The notes below the pieces were generated by a model. The model saw nothing but the letters and a program-made list of their open reading frames with translations. It was not told where the DNA came from and searched no databases. From an uncultured euryarchaeote (GTDB lineage: Archaea > Thermoplasmatota > Poseidoniia > Poseidoniales > Poseidoniaceae), in contig CALBIL010000044.1 in NCBI GenBank assembly GCA_937892945.1, forward strand, positions 1 to 64,000: a stretch of 64,000 nucleotides of DNA, read 5' to 3'. The translations under genes and the position numbers were made by a program. Shown in pieces: positions 26,575-35,103 of this stretch (within the stretch, counting starts at the first letter, position 1; each line of letters begins with the position of its first letter).

Positions 26575-27889
26575 AACCATTACAGTTCATAAATTCGGAG
26601 GTTCTTGCCTTCGAGATATTTCTGACCTCAACCGTATTGCTGAAGTGATACAGCACTGGCCAGGTCAATCCGTTCTGGTTGTTTCTGCATTATGGGGAAC
26701 AACCGACCGCTTGATGCGTGCCAGTCAAGAGCCACGATACGCAAGTCGGTTGGTTAGTGATCTTTCACGTCAGCATTTACGATTCGCACCAGGGTTAATC
26801 GACACCGAGAATGCGAATGTATTCAATGCGGTACTGAAAGGCATCGAACATTCACTGGAAGAGTTATCCCGAAGTCCTGACGACTGGAATGCTACAAACC
26901 GGTTACTTGCTGCTGGAGAACGTTTGTCGGCTCTGGTTGTCGCACACCATTTACAAGAGTTTGGAATCCAAGCTCATCCAGTCGGTGCTGAAGACATAGG
27001 TTTGAAACTCAAGGGAATCAATCGAGCCCCTGTTGTCGATATTGAAGCATCCATGGAGGAATTAGACAGGTCTGCACTCTATGGCACTCCAGTGATTACT
27101 GGATGGTTTGGAGAAGGTTCTGATGGTGAACTCGCTCTGCTTGGGCGTGGAGGAAGTGACCATACTGCAACTTCTATCGCTCATTTGGTGAATGCTGACA
27201 AAGTCATACTCTGGAAGGATGTCGAAGGTGTATTGCCGTTGAACCCTCGCTGGGGTATTCAATCCAAACCAATCCCTTACCTTGGCTATGGTGAAGCGGT
27301 CGAACTTGCTCGACTGGATACACCAGTACTTCACCCTGCAACGGTCGAACCCCTCCGAAGTATTGGCATCCCTCTTGAGGTTCGAGATTTACGAGGAATT
27401 CACAAAGAAAGGGCATCATCGATTATTGGGCCGGATTTACATCAAACTCGAAGAGTAAAGGCAATTGGATGTTTACCAAGCATTGCACGGATGAGTGTAG
27501 ATTCGCTATCACTTGAAGTACAAAGTGAGAAACTTGGCCGAGTCTTGATCGAATTTGCTGAAAAGGGTATTCCTTGCTGGAATTTAGAAACAGTTCCAGG
27601 GCATATCTCGTGGATTGTATCACAGCATGACCTCACCGTTGCCAAAGCAATTGTGAGGGAACACTTCGGCCAGCCCGAAATCTCGGAATTCGGAGTCATG
27701 TTTTCTTTAGTCGGGAACAAACTGCCTGAAGATTCAGAGATTCAATTAACAAATCAACTCAAAGAACTTCTCGAAGTGGAAGTACTTTCGATTACTGAAC
27801 ATGCGATTCGGCTTATCTCAAAAAACAAGGATGTGCAATCGATGCTCAAAGTATTAGCAGATCATTTGAAACTCGCCCTTGAGGCTTAA
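26567..27889 (+). CDS. lysC: Aspartate kinase
   Basis: Phosphorylates aspartate as the first step to aspartate semialdehyde, lysine, threonine and methionine. 440 residues. The N-terminal H-K-F-G-G-S-C-L motif, the L-A-A-G-E-R-L-S segment and G-R-G-G-S-D-H-T-A-T of the kinase domain are clear; the last 130 residues form two ACT-type regulatory repeats. The ATG at 26567 overlaps the chorismate synthase stop by 8 nt and is preceded by a G-rich site. Placement here is meaningful: aspartate semialdehyde is also a substrate of the first aromatic-pathway enzyme in the same operon. Confidence 0.95.
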   Translation: MSKTITVHKFGGSCLRDISDLNRIAEVIQHWPGQSVLVVSALWGTTDRLMRASQEPRYASRLVSDLSRQHLRFAPGLIDTENANVFNAVLKGIEHSLEELSRSPDDWNATNRLLAAGERLSALVVAHHLQEFGIQAHPVGAEDIGLKLKGINRAPVVDIEASMEELDRSALYGTPVITGWFGEGSDGELALLGRGGSDHTATSIAHLVNADKVILWKDVEGVLPLNPRWGIQSKPIPYLGYGEAVELARLDTPVLHPATVEPLRSIGIPLEVRDLRGIHKERASSIIGPDLHQTRRVKAIGCLPSIARMSVDSLSLEVQSEKLGRVLIEFAEKGIPCWNLETVPGHISWIVSQHDLTVAKAIVREHFGQPEISEFGVMFSLVGNKLPEDSEIQLTNQLKELLEVEVLSITEHAIRLISKNKDVQSMLKVLADHLKLALEA

Positions 27890-27891
27890 TT

Positions 27892-28818
27892 TCAATCTTC
27901 GGCACGCTTCTCACGGAAGCTTTGCAAGTGTGTTGGAAGGTTTAATGCAAACAAACCGCCAACAACACAGAACACAAAGAAAGTTCCAAGTGCCACACCA
28001 TAGACCGAAATCAGTTCAACTGACTCTTCCATACGAAGGGCTGTATCTTCGGAAAAGATTCCAACGAAGAAGGGGAGAATCGTATTCGCTGACAGAACAA
28101 TGGTTGCCAAAACAGTAGCAATGAGTGGATTAATGAGAAGTGAACGGTGGTATTTGCCGACGATTTTTTGTGGATTCATGACATATACTTCATTGGTTCG
28201 GATACTCGTATCAAGCATTGAATAACGAATTACGCCGTTGGTGAGTTCGAAATACATAATCAAAAGAACTGAATAAACAACAACAAGAGCCGAAAGTAAA
28301 AACGGCTTATCTTGGAGACCAAACATATCGTTTGAAAGCATAATCTTTGAGGAAGCAAAACGCAAGATTGCAAGAATGAACATCAAATTACTGATGAGCG
28401 TGAAACGTCCATCTCGTTGGAAAGTACCCCAGAATCCAGTACCTGTTGCAGCAGCAATAAGAAGTAATTGAAGAACGGTTGCAATTCCAAGACTACCAGT
28501 AATCATGTACCAAATTGTGCCTTCTGCAGGCGAAATCATGTACGTCATGAGGGATAAAGCGACAAGAACTCCGTAAACACCGAGTTGAAGGTTTTGAACC
28601 ATCTTTGCAGGTGGTAAGAACTTCGTCTTAGGGACCAAAGGACCACCAAGAAGACTCTCGATGAAGCTTGGAATTTCTACTTCAGGGATTGCATCTTTTG
28701 GAATTTCACTTCCAGTTCCGATTTGACCAGCAATCTTCTTTCGAGAAGGGGCAGATGAACGAACGGTCTTTCCATCGTACAAATGAGACGTGTCGCTAGA
28801 AGGTTTGGATACAGTCAT
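27892..28818 (-). CDS. Multi-pass membrane protein of a MoxR operon
   Basis: 308 residues with a hydrophilic N-terminal 70 and about six to seven membrane helices. No family is recognised. It starts 9 nt after the DUF58 gene stop with GAGGTGA overlapping that stop, so it is the last gene of the DUF4350-MoxR-DUF58 operon. Related operons often end with membrane proteins involved in cell-envelope or protein-complex assembly. The cytosolic loop N-E-V-Y-V-M-N-P-Q-K-I is polar. It ends 2 nt from the convergent aspartate kinase gene. Confidence 0.7.
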   Translation of the reverse strand: MTVSKPSSDTSHLYDGKTVRSSAPSRKKIAGQIGTGSEIPKDAIPEVEIPSFIESLLGGPLVPKTKFLPPAKMVQNLQLGVYGVLVALSLMTYMISPAEGTIWYMITGSLGIATVLQLLLIAAATGTGFWGTFQRDGRFTLISNLMFILAILRFASSKIMLSNDMFGLQDKPFLLSALVVVYSVLLIMYFELTNGVIRYSMLDTSIRTNEVYVMNPQKIVGKYHRSLLINPLIATVLATIVLSANTILPFFVGIFSEDTALRMEESVELISVYGVALGTFFVFCVVGGLFALNLPTHLQSFREKRAED

Positions 28819-28827
28819 ATTGTCACC

Positions 28828-30141
28828 TCAGAATCCTCTTGCGCCTGCAAGTGCTGTTGAGAGCAACATATCCGGCTCCCAATCCATAATATTAACGCCA
28901 AGACCACGAAGTTCACTAATGAGAACATCGCGCTCGGTCTTCATAATCTCATACCCAGTTCGGTCGATACGACGGGCATCAAACTCAAACTCAAGTGACG
29001 AAGGTGAGAGCACCGTGACATCGAAATCACGAGCACGGAAATCACGCAGAGCGTTCACAATGGTTGGGTCATCTTCGAGATTTGACAAGAAGATAATTGG
29101 ACTTCCTTTGTTGATGTGTGGCAAAATACGATTCACGACCACCTGAAGTGGAATGTTTCCTCGTGCCACGGCACCAGAAAGTTTGGTTAAGATAACATAG
29201 AGTTGTTTCTTTCCTGTATCACGATCAACACTGACAACTTCATCGCCGTAGACGACAACGCCGACGGAGTCACGACGACCAAGGAAGAACTTCGCAAGCG
29301 ATGCGGCTGCTCGGGTTGAGTAAACCAGTGCGTTACGAGAGACGGGTCCAGTTTCAGCAACTGAACGAGAATCAACGATAATGATGATGTCTGAAACAGC
29401 ATCACGTTCTCGCTCATTCACCATGAGTCTACCAGAGCGGGCATAAGCAGACCAGTTAATTGCTCGGAACGAATCACCTTCGAAATATTCACGAAGAGAA
29501 TAAAACTCTGAACCGGGACCTGGTTGACGTATGTTGACAGCACCTGTGAAAATCTTTGGAACACGAGATTTGACGAATGTATCGGAGAGGTCTTCCATTT
29601 TCGGGAACACAAGGAAGTCATTGTAGACATGCAACTCTTTTTCCTTGTGAAATAATCCGAAGGGGTCTTGAATCCTGACAGCCACAGGACCAACACTATA
29701 GAAACCTCGAAGAGGACATTCAACGGTGTATTCAATAAATGTTTCACGGCGAGGACCGAGTTCCATCAAGATGTAATTCGCACCGTCTTTGATACGCATT
29801 ACTTCAGGGACTCGATCTCGAACTTCGAGAATTTTGGCAAGCGAGGAATGATTCTGCATCCTCAGTGTAATGTTAAGTTCACCGTCTTCAAAAATACGAG
29901 CACTGGACAGTTTGCGCATAGCACTCACACTGTTCAGGGCTGCACCTTCTTCTCCGGTCCATTCTTCTGCACGACGGCCAGTAGCGGCAACGTCTGCGTG
30001 GCCGCCAAACAAGGCAGCCCAAGTTAGGAACACGAAGATAACGACAGCAATCGTAACCAGTTGGGAATTTCGCAAGGTTAAACCAAGTAAATACATGGCA
30101 ATAGCCAAGCTTCCTAACATAGCAGATTTACGACTCCACAT
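28828..30141 (-). CDS. DUF58 protein (MoxR-associated, vWA-like)
   Basis: 437 residues: two N-terminal membrane helices (about 10-45), a beta-rich region, then the DUF58 signature Y-x-x-G-D-S-F-R-A-I-N-W-S-A-Y-A-R (about 235-255) and a vWA-like strand I-I-I-I-V-D-S-R-S. DUF58 proteins pair with MoxR AAA+ ATPases and are thought to act in assembly or metal insertion of protein complexes. The ATG at 30141 has GAGGTG at 6 nt; an in-frame GTG at 30150 is part of that ribosome site. It lies 33 nt after the MoxR gene. Confidence 0.9.
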   Translation of the reverse strand: MWSRKSAMLGSLAIAMYLLGLTLRNSQLVTIAVVIFVFLTWAALFGGHADVAATGRRAEEWTGEEGAALNSVSAMRKLSSARIFEDGELNITLRMQNHSSLAKILEVRDRVPEVMRIKDGANYILMELGPRRETFIEYTVECPLRGFYSVGPVAVRIQDPFGLFHKEKELHVYNDFLVFPKMEDLSDTFVKSRVPKIFTGAVNIRQPGPGSEFYSLREYFEGDSFRAINWSAYARSGRLMVNERERDAVSDIIIIVDSRSVAETGPVSRNALVYSTRAAASLAKFFLGRRDSVGVVVYGDEVVSVDRDTGKKQLYVILTKLSGAVARGNIPLQVVVNRILPHINKGSPIIFLSNLEDDPTIVNALRDFRARDFDVTVLSPSSLEFEFDARRIDRTGYEIMKTERDVLISELRGLGVNIMDWEPDMLLSTALAGARGF

Positions 30142-30174
30142 CACATTCACCTCAAAATCAGTTTCGTTCTACAA

Positions 30175-31350
30175 TCAAACTGTAGGGACTCGGACTTCTC
30201 GTAGAATTGCTTGAATCACTTCACCGGACTCGAGACCCTTGATTTGATGCTCAGGCTTGAGAATAATTCGGTGTGCGAGTGCAAGTTCTGCGATTGTTTT
30301 GATATCGTCAGGGGTGACGAAGTCACGACCGCGGAGTGCTGCTGCAGCACGAGAAGTCTTGAGCAAAGCTTGGGAACCACGAGGAGAAGCGCCGACCAAA
30401 ACACGAGGATCTTCACGTGTTCGAGAAACGACTTCAACCATGTACATTCGGAGCGCTGGGTCAACGTAGACGAATTCACATGCTTGTTGCATGTTGATGA
30501 CCATCTCTGGGCTCGTAATCACATCGACTTCGACAGCGTCTTGTCCACGTGAAATACGGCGGCGGAGAATTTCGTCTTCGTCAGCACGGTCAGGGTATCC
30601 GACGGACATCTTGAACATGAAACGGTCAAGTTGTGCTTCAGGGAGTGGGTAAGTACCTTCTTGTTCGACAGGGTTTTGAGTTGCCATAACAATAAATGGT
30701 GCCGGGAGCTTGTGCGTCACAGTACCAATGGTAACTTGCTTCTCTTGCATAGCCTCAAGCAAAGCAGCTTGGGTCTTTGGAGGAGCACGGTTAATCTCGT
30801 CAGCAAGGAGAAGGTTACAGAACAATGGTCCTGGTTTGAAAGTAAATTCACCTTTCTTTGCATCATAGATGTTGGTACCAGTGATGTCAGCAGGAAGCAA
30901 GTCAGGCGTAAATTGAACACGCTTGAAATCGCAACCGAGTGCATCAGCAAAGGTATTGGTCATCAATGTCTTAGCCAGACCTGGGTAATCTTCGAACAGA
31001 AGGTTACCGTTGGAAAGAATGTTGATTAGAACATTATCGATAACGTGTGCTTTACCAATAATTACTTTCTGGACTTCAGCTGCGATTGCGCTTGCAATCG
31101 AACCGACGGCCTTCAACTTCTCTTTGTTTTCTGGGCTAGTTTGGTGCTTCGGCTGGGCCGGAGCGGCCGGTGCTGCAGGTGCTGGGGCCGGTGCTGGCAT
31201 TGCAGGTGCTGCGGCCATAGGCGCTGGTGCTGCGGGCATAGGTGCCGCTGGCATTGGCGCTGCTGGTGCAGGCATTACAGGTGCTGCTGGGGCCACAGGC
31301 GCTGCTGGCGCTGGCGCGGGCGGGGCTGCTGGGGGTGCGGGGGGTTGCAT
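30175..31350 (-). CDS. MoxR-family AAA+ ATPase with Pro/Ala-rich N-terminal tail
   Basis: 391 residues. Residues 1-67 consist almost entirely of Pro, Ala and Met, followed by the AAA_3 domain. Walker A is E-D-Y-P-G-L-A-K-T (120-128), Walker B is L-L-L-A-D-E-I-N-R, sensor I lies in V-M-A-T-Q-N-P-V-E-Q-E-G-T-Y-P-L-P-E-A-Q-L, and the lid domain holds G-A-S-P-R-G. MoxR ATPases are chaperone-like motors acting with vWA/DUF58 partners, here encoded next door. GGAGG stands 9 nt before the ATG, so the tail is translated. The tail is unusual for the family and may be a flexible tether. Confidence 0.93.
   Translation of the reverse strand: MQPPAPPAAPPAPAPAAPVAPAAPVMPAPAAPMPAAPMPAAPAPMAAAPAMPAPAPAPAAPAAPAQPKHQTSPENKEKLKAVGSIASAIAAEVQKVIIGKAHVIDNVLINILSNGNLLFEDYPGLAKTLMTNTFADALGCDFKRVQFTPDLLPADITGTNIYDAKKGEFTFKPGPLFCNLLLADEINRAPPKTQAALLEAMQEKQVTIGTVTHKLPAPFIVMATQNPVEQEGTYPLPEAQLDRFMFKMSVGYPDRADEDEILRRRISRGQDAVEVDVITSPEMVINMQQACEFVYVDPALRMYMVEVVSRTREDPRVLVGASPRGSQALLKTSRAAAALRGRDFVTPDDIKTIAELALAHRIILKPEHQIKGLESGEVIQAILREVRVPTV
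31149..31350 (-). repeat. Low-complexity GC-rich repeat encoding a Pro/Ala tail
   Basis: Imperfect short repeats of GCN and CCN codons, far more GC-rich than the surrounding sequence, encode the first 67 residues of the MoxR protein. The repeats create long artificial openings on the opposite strand. Confidence 0.85.
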
Positions 31351-31369
31351 GTCTATTTTCCTCCAATTA

Positions 31370-32920
31370 TCAATTTCCCCAACGTCGGATTTGCGGAATA
31401 ACTTCCCGCAGTTCTTCGTTGGAGTAGGAACGGGTGGAGCTGATGAGCTCTACCAAGCGCGGGTCTCGGACCATTTGCATGATCTCCGCAGGGGATTTAC
31501 GCATGAATTCATCACGCGTCAAGTCGTTGAACTGCCGAACTTTCGAAAGTAATGCGTCCCGAGTTCGAGCTTGGTATTGAGAGGGGTCTAATTTAGCAGG
31601 GCGTTCTCTGAAACGAGTTAGGTCAAACACATGCCGCCAGTTTTCTTTCTCAGGTACGACCATAATTGCAATGGCAAGCAAAGCAAAGAGATTGAGAATA
31701 ATGAGCCACTTGAGGACAACATCGCTTGTAAGAAGGACTACTGCACCCATTGCTTCGGTAAATGGAGAGATGAGAGGGCTCGAAACGTGTCGACTTTCGT
31801 CAAAGACCACATAGAATTCAGAAGGTGAGCGAGTAATAGTGGTGGACAATTCAGGATTGTCGAATTCCATCATGTCATAAATCAAAGCCGAGAAGTATTG
31901 GCTGTTACCATTCCATTCAATATTGCCTTGCAAAGAGGAGAGGCCATTAGGGTCGGTATCCCAGCAGTTGTGTCCGTTTTCGAGATAGGTCGGAGAGTCG
32001 CATTGTAGGTATCCATTTTCTTCAGCCAAATCAGCATCCCAGAGATGGTTTGCAAGAACCGAGTGGTCGGAGACGAATACAATAGAACCCGTCACATCGA
32101 TTTCACCGTAGTCATTATTCTTGATGACATCAAGAACACCGGAAACAGGGTAATCAATACGAATGATGAGTCCTGTCATACCTTCACCCAATGTAGGGTT
32201 TTGGTCACTGTCGATGTTATCGGGGAATTTGGCAACACGGGCAGAAGTCGATGCTGCTGCAAGAATGCTAATTTCTCGATTGGAGTCGGATTGCTCATCA
32301 AGAACTTGGATCGCTGTTGGGCGGTGGAAGAGAACTGGCATTCGACAATTGTCGATTTGGGCAAGTGCGACGGCTTGTTCGGAACATGGAATCAACTTCT
32401 CTGGGCCCATCTCACTGATGTTTTGATTGACACTTGCTGCTGACCAAAGACGTCGGTAATCGGCAGGCTGGAGAACACCTAAGTCATCTTCTACATCGTA
32501 GTAGCGTTGGTCATCATAGACAGGTGCGTCGAAATACTTGACACCGAATTCTGATGCGACAAGTTGAGCGTTGGTCGAACTTGCTGCAAGAATGACTTTC
32601 CCACCTTTCTTGGTAACGAAATCATGGAGTGCAGATGCTTCAGCAGCATCAAAGGGCTTTTCAGGCCCAGCGATAATCAACATGGTTCGGTGAGGGTCGT
32701 TCCAATCATTCACTAACATCGGCGTCGACATTGTGTTGGCGATACTGAAATCATTTCCTTCAACAACATTACGCATTTCGGTCAACTGCTGCATAGAATA
32801 TTCGTCAGCAGCATTGTTGTAAGGTGAAAGAACTGTGTTCTTGTCCCAGCTCACAACACTGATCACAAGAACCGAAAGGAAAAGTGAAGAAACAAGCCCT
32901 ACTTTAAGCCAAGTCTCCAT
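31370..32920 (-). CDS. DUF4350-type membrane protein of the MoxR operon
   Basis: 516 residues from the ATG near 32920: an N-terminal membrane helix (3-25), an extracytoplasmic alpha/beta region with M-L-I-I-A-G-P and K-G-G-K-V-I-L-A-A-S-S strands resembling DUF4350/GATase-like folds, a second helix (about 405-425) and a cytosolic C-terminus rich in Arg/Glu. A TATA-like AAATATAG about 30 nt upstream supports a leaderless transcript from this ATG; a GTG at 33019 is less likely. First gene of the four-gene operon. Proteins of this type commonly accompany MoxR and DUF58. Confidence 0.75.
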   Translation of the reverse strand: METWLKVGLVSSLFLSVLVISVVSWDKNTVLSPYNNAADEYSMQQLTEMRNVVEGNDFSIANTMSTPMLVNDWNDPHRTMLIIAGPEKPFDAAEASALHDFVTKKGGKVILAASSTNAQLVASEFGVKYFDAPVYDDQRYYDVEDDLGVLQPADYRRLWSAASVNQNISEMGPEKLIPCSEQAVALAQIDNCRMPVLFHRPTAIQVLDEQSDSNREISILAAASTSARVAKFPDNIDSDQNPTLGEGMTGLIIRIDYPVSGVLDVIKNNDYGEIDVTGSIVFVSDHSVLANHLWDADLAEENGYLQCDSPTYLENGHNCWDTDPNGLSSLQGNIEWNGNSQYFSALIYDMMEFDNPELSTTITRSPSEFYVVFDESRHVSSPLISPFTEAMGAVVLLTSDVVLKWLIILNLFALLAIAIMVVPEKENWRHVFDLTRFRERPAKLDPSQYQARTRDALLSKVRQFNDLTRDEFMRKSPAEIMQMVRDPRLVELISSTRSYSNEELREVIPQIRRWGN

Positions 32921-33144
32921 GGCTATTTTTGTAGATTCTTTGTCTGCTATATTTCTCCCTCCTTGTGCGCTTGCCGTACTCTTGAACAGTATAACAACCG
33001 TCGGAACCTCGCTCCACACTTAATGCTTTTTCATGCATGAGTGAAAGCCACAAGTTAATAGGGGACGGAAATCAATTCAGTAAGAAATGATTCGAGATGC
33101 GGAATTGAGAGCAGAATCGCTAAAAATATCACAAAAACAGCGAT

Positions 33145-34119
33145 TCAGTCTTGAGTCATGCAGCCTCTTCGAAGGGCGACCATGCTGAACAGTATCAAAA
33201 GTTCAACACCACCAACCCAAGGCAAGCTATTCGACTCTTGTGATAAACTGTCACCATCATTGGAATCACCAGTTTCAGCCGAAGTTGAAGAAGAGTCTTG
33301 CTCATCAACTGACATCACTTCGAGTTCAAAAGTTGTGCTGCGAGAAGCCTCATCACCTTCAGAGGTCAAAGCCAATGTAATTTCACAGACTCGATTCGGC
33401 TGACTCTCAGATGCTTCAAGACGAAGCGTGACATAGGTATCCTTCCCATTCTGTGCATCGGTCGTCTCCACCAGCGTATTTGCAAGGTCGTCCACCCCAG
33501 GCATAGAGAGGTGGGGGCAACTACGGAATTGGACACTCGCTTGTTTAACTGCATCTCGGGCATTTCCGTTATTGGTAAGTTTCGCTGAGAGTTCGATCCA
33601 TGAGCCTGCGTATAATGTCTCTTCAGAGAGTGTCACTTCCGGACGTAAATCAAAGATTCGCGGAACACCAACATCTCCTTCGATTTCTTGCGTACTTGCC
33701 GTAGTATCGCCAACTTTCTCTTCAGCGATTAGAATCAAAGTGGAGGTATTATCAGGATTGTATTCACGGGCATCGTCATCATCGATGGAACCGAAAGTAA
33801 TGGTGAAGGTATCATTACCGTTCGCCGCAACTGAAAAAGAATCTGGCCCATTGAATGAAAACGGAACCCAGTCCTCAAACTCATACGTGAGTTCAATTTC
33901 AAGCGGCGACATTCGATTGTTTTCAACATAGGCGGTTATTTCCCCATCTGCATCCCAATCGAGATCCATTTCCACAATATATTTCGAATCCATATCCGTC
34001 GCCCAACCAAGTGTCCAAGATGAACCATCAATCGGGCCTTGGGCCTGAACCGGAATACTGCTCATTATTGAACACCCGAGCAGAAGAGTCAACAGAATCA
34101 CGAGGAAAGATTGTTTCAT
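33145..34119 (-). CDS. Secreted protein with C-terminal membrane tail
   Basis: 324 residues with a signal peptide (about 1-27, ending V-Q-A-Q), two beta-rich Ig/CARDB-like regions (about 45-155 and 160-275), an acidic Ser/Asp/Glu linker and a short C-terminal helix followed by A-L-R-R-G. The tail L-P-W-V-G-G then hydrophobic then R-R recalls archaeal CTERM sorting tails, but the exact motif is not one I recognise. It begins 9 nt after the FAD-subunit gene of the hydroxylase and is probably in the same transcript. No enzymatic motif seen. Confidence 0.65.
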   Translation of the reverse strand: MKQSFLVILLTLLLGCSIMSSIPVQAQGPIDGSSWTLGWATDMDSKYIVEMDLDWDADGEITAYVENNRMSPLEIELTYEFEDWVPFSFNGPDSFSVAANGNDTFTITFGSIDDDDAREYNPDNTSTLILIAEEKVGDTTASTQEIEGDVGVPRIFDLRPEVTLSEETLYAGSWIELSAKLTNNGNARDAVKQASVQFRSCPHLSMPGVDDLANTLVETTDAQNGKDTYVTLRLEASESQPNRVCEITLALTSEGDEASRSTTFELEVMSVDEQDSSSTSAETGDSNDGDSLSQESNSLPWVGGVELLILFSMVALRRGCMTQD

Positions 34120-34128
34120 GGCATCACT

Positions 34129-35103
34129 TCATTCTAGCATTTTTTGAACCGCTCTCTTCGTTAAGACGCGAACCATCGATCTGCGATAACGAGGGGGCAA
34201 GGATGTATTATTGACGGGTTGGACGCTCTTTCGCACTCCGGATGCAAGTGCTTTGACCGAATCCATCCCATTCCAGCCTTCTTCAAGCACAGCCGCCACT
34301 TCTTCTGGGTGGCACCGAGGAATAGATTCCAGAGCCGTAGTCGCAATTTGAAGAGAAGTCACATCGCCAGGAATCCATGATGCTGCAACTCCTGCTTCAG
34401 GGAAATCCCATGAATCCCGTACTCGTAATTTCTGATACGAACCCACGCGTCCAGCGGCTTCTTCGGAAAGAGTCACTTTTAGCAGGAACTCTCCTTCTTT
34501 GAGGACATTTTTCGTCATGCCATCGAGTTGGTAAAACTCTGCAAGAGGGAGTGTTCGTAAACCGTTGGGTCCAATCAGATGAACTTCCGCGCCCAATACC
34601 ATCAATGTTGGAGCAATATCTCCTTGGTAGGTCGCAACACATAATGTGTTTTGATTCGGAATAACACGGCAATCGGCACCAGTTCCACAATCGGCTTTAT
34701 GGCACCAATCAATGGAACGGCGCCAGAGTTCGCCCTGGTTATACCAGAAGCATCGAGTATCGAGACAAAGATTGCCTCCAAGAGTAGCGTTACGCCGAAT
34801 GAGAGATGAAGCGACTTTACTCGCAGCTTCGACAATCAAGGGGTGTATGCCGTTTTCAAGTGTCAAATCTGCCAGCCGGGCCATGCATCCAATCTCATGA
34901 AGAGAGAGCGTGTCAACACCTTCGATTCGAGCAAGTGAAATCACATGTGGTTTCGGGTTAAGGTGCCATTTGTAATTTGGAAGAAGGTCGGTCCCTCCTG
35001 CAACCCAATCAAATGCTTCGCCTTTTTCAAGCAATATTCCAGCAAGAGAACAGGCTTCTTCGACGGTCGTAGGGTTATGAAGTGTGAACGGTGGCATTAA
35101 CAT
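34129..35103 (-). CDS. Molybdenum hydroxylase FAD subunit with 4-hydroxybenzoyl-CoA-reductase-like Cys insert
   Basis: 324-residue FAD-binding subunit of the CoxM/XDH medium-subunit family. The FAD loops are V-A-G-G-T-D-L-L-P (34-42) and A-T-L-G-G-N-L (106-112). Directly after it, residues 113-155 hold six cysteines (113, 118, 134, 139, 145, 155) in a C-L-D-T-R-C-x-W-Y-N-Q context that matches the beta subunit of 4-hydroxybenzoyl-CoA reductase, where such an insert binds an extra [4Fe-4S] cluster. Ordinary xanthine dehydrogenase and CO dehydrogenase FAD subunits lack it. The start overlaps the large-subunit stop. The substrate is unknown; aromatic-CoA reduction is a hypothesis. Confidence 0.88.
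   Translation of the reverse strand: MLMPPFTLHNPTTVEEACSLAGILLEKGEAFDWVAGGTDLLPNYKWHLNPKPHVISLARIEGVDTLSLHEIGCMARLADLTLENGIHPLIVEAASKVASSLIRRNATLGGNLCLDTRCFWYNQGELWRRSIDWCHKADCGTGADCRVIPNQNTLCVATYQGDIAPTLMVLGAEVHLIGPNGLRTLPLAEFYQLDGMTKNVLKEGEFLLKVTLSEEAAGRVGSYQKLRVRDSWDFPEAGVAASWIPGDVTSLQIATTALESIPRCHPEEVAAVLEEGWNGMDSVKALASGVRKSVQPVNNTSLPPRYRRSMVRVLTKRAVQKMLE

Noticed and set aside
31010-31552. Gly/Ala-rich open frame of 180 codons on the plus strand
   Set aside because: It is the complement of the GC-rich Pro/Ala repeat of the MoxR gene; composition alone keeps it open.
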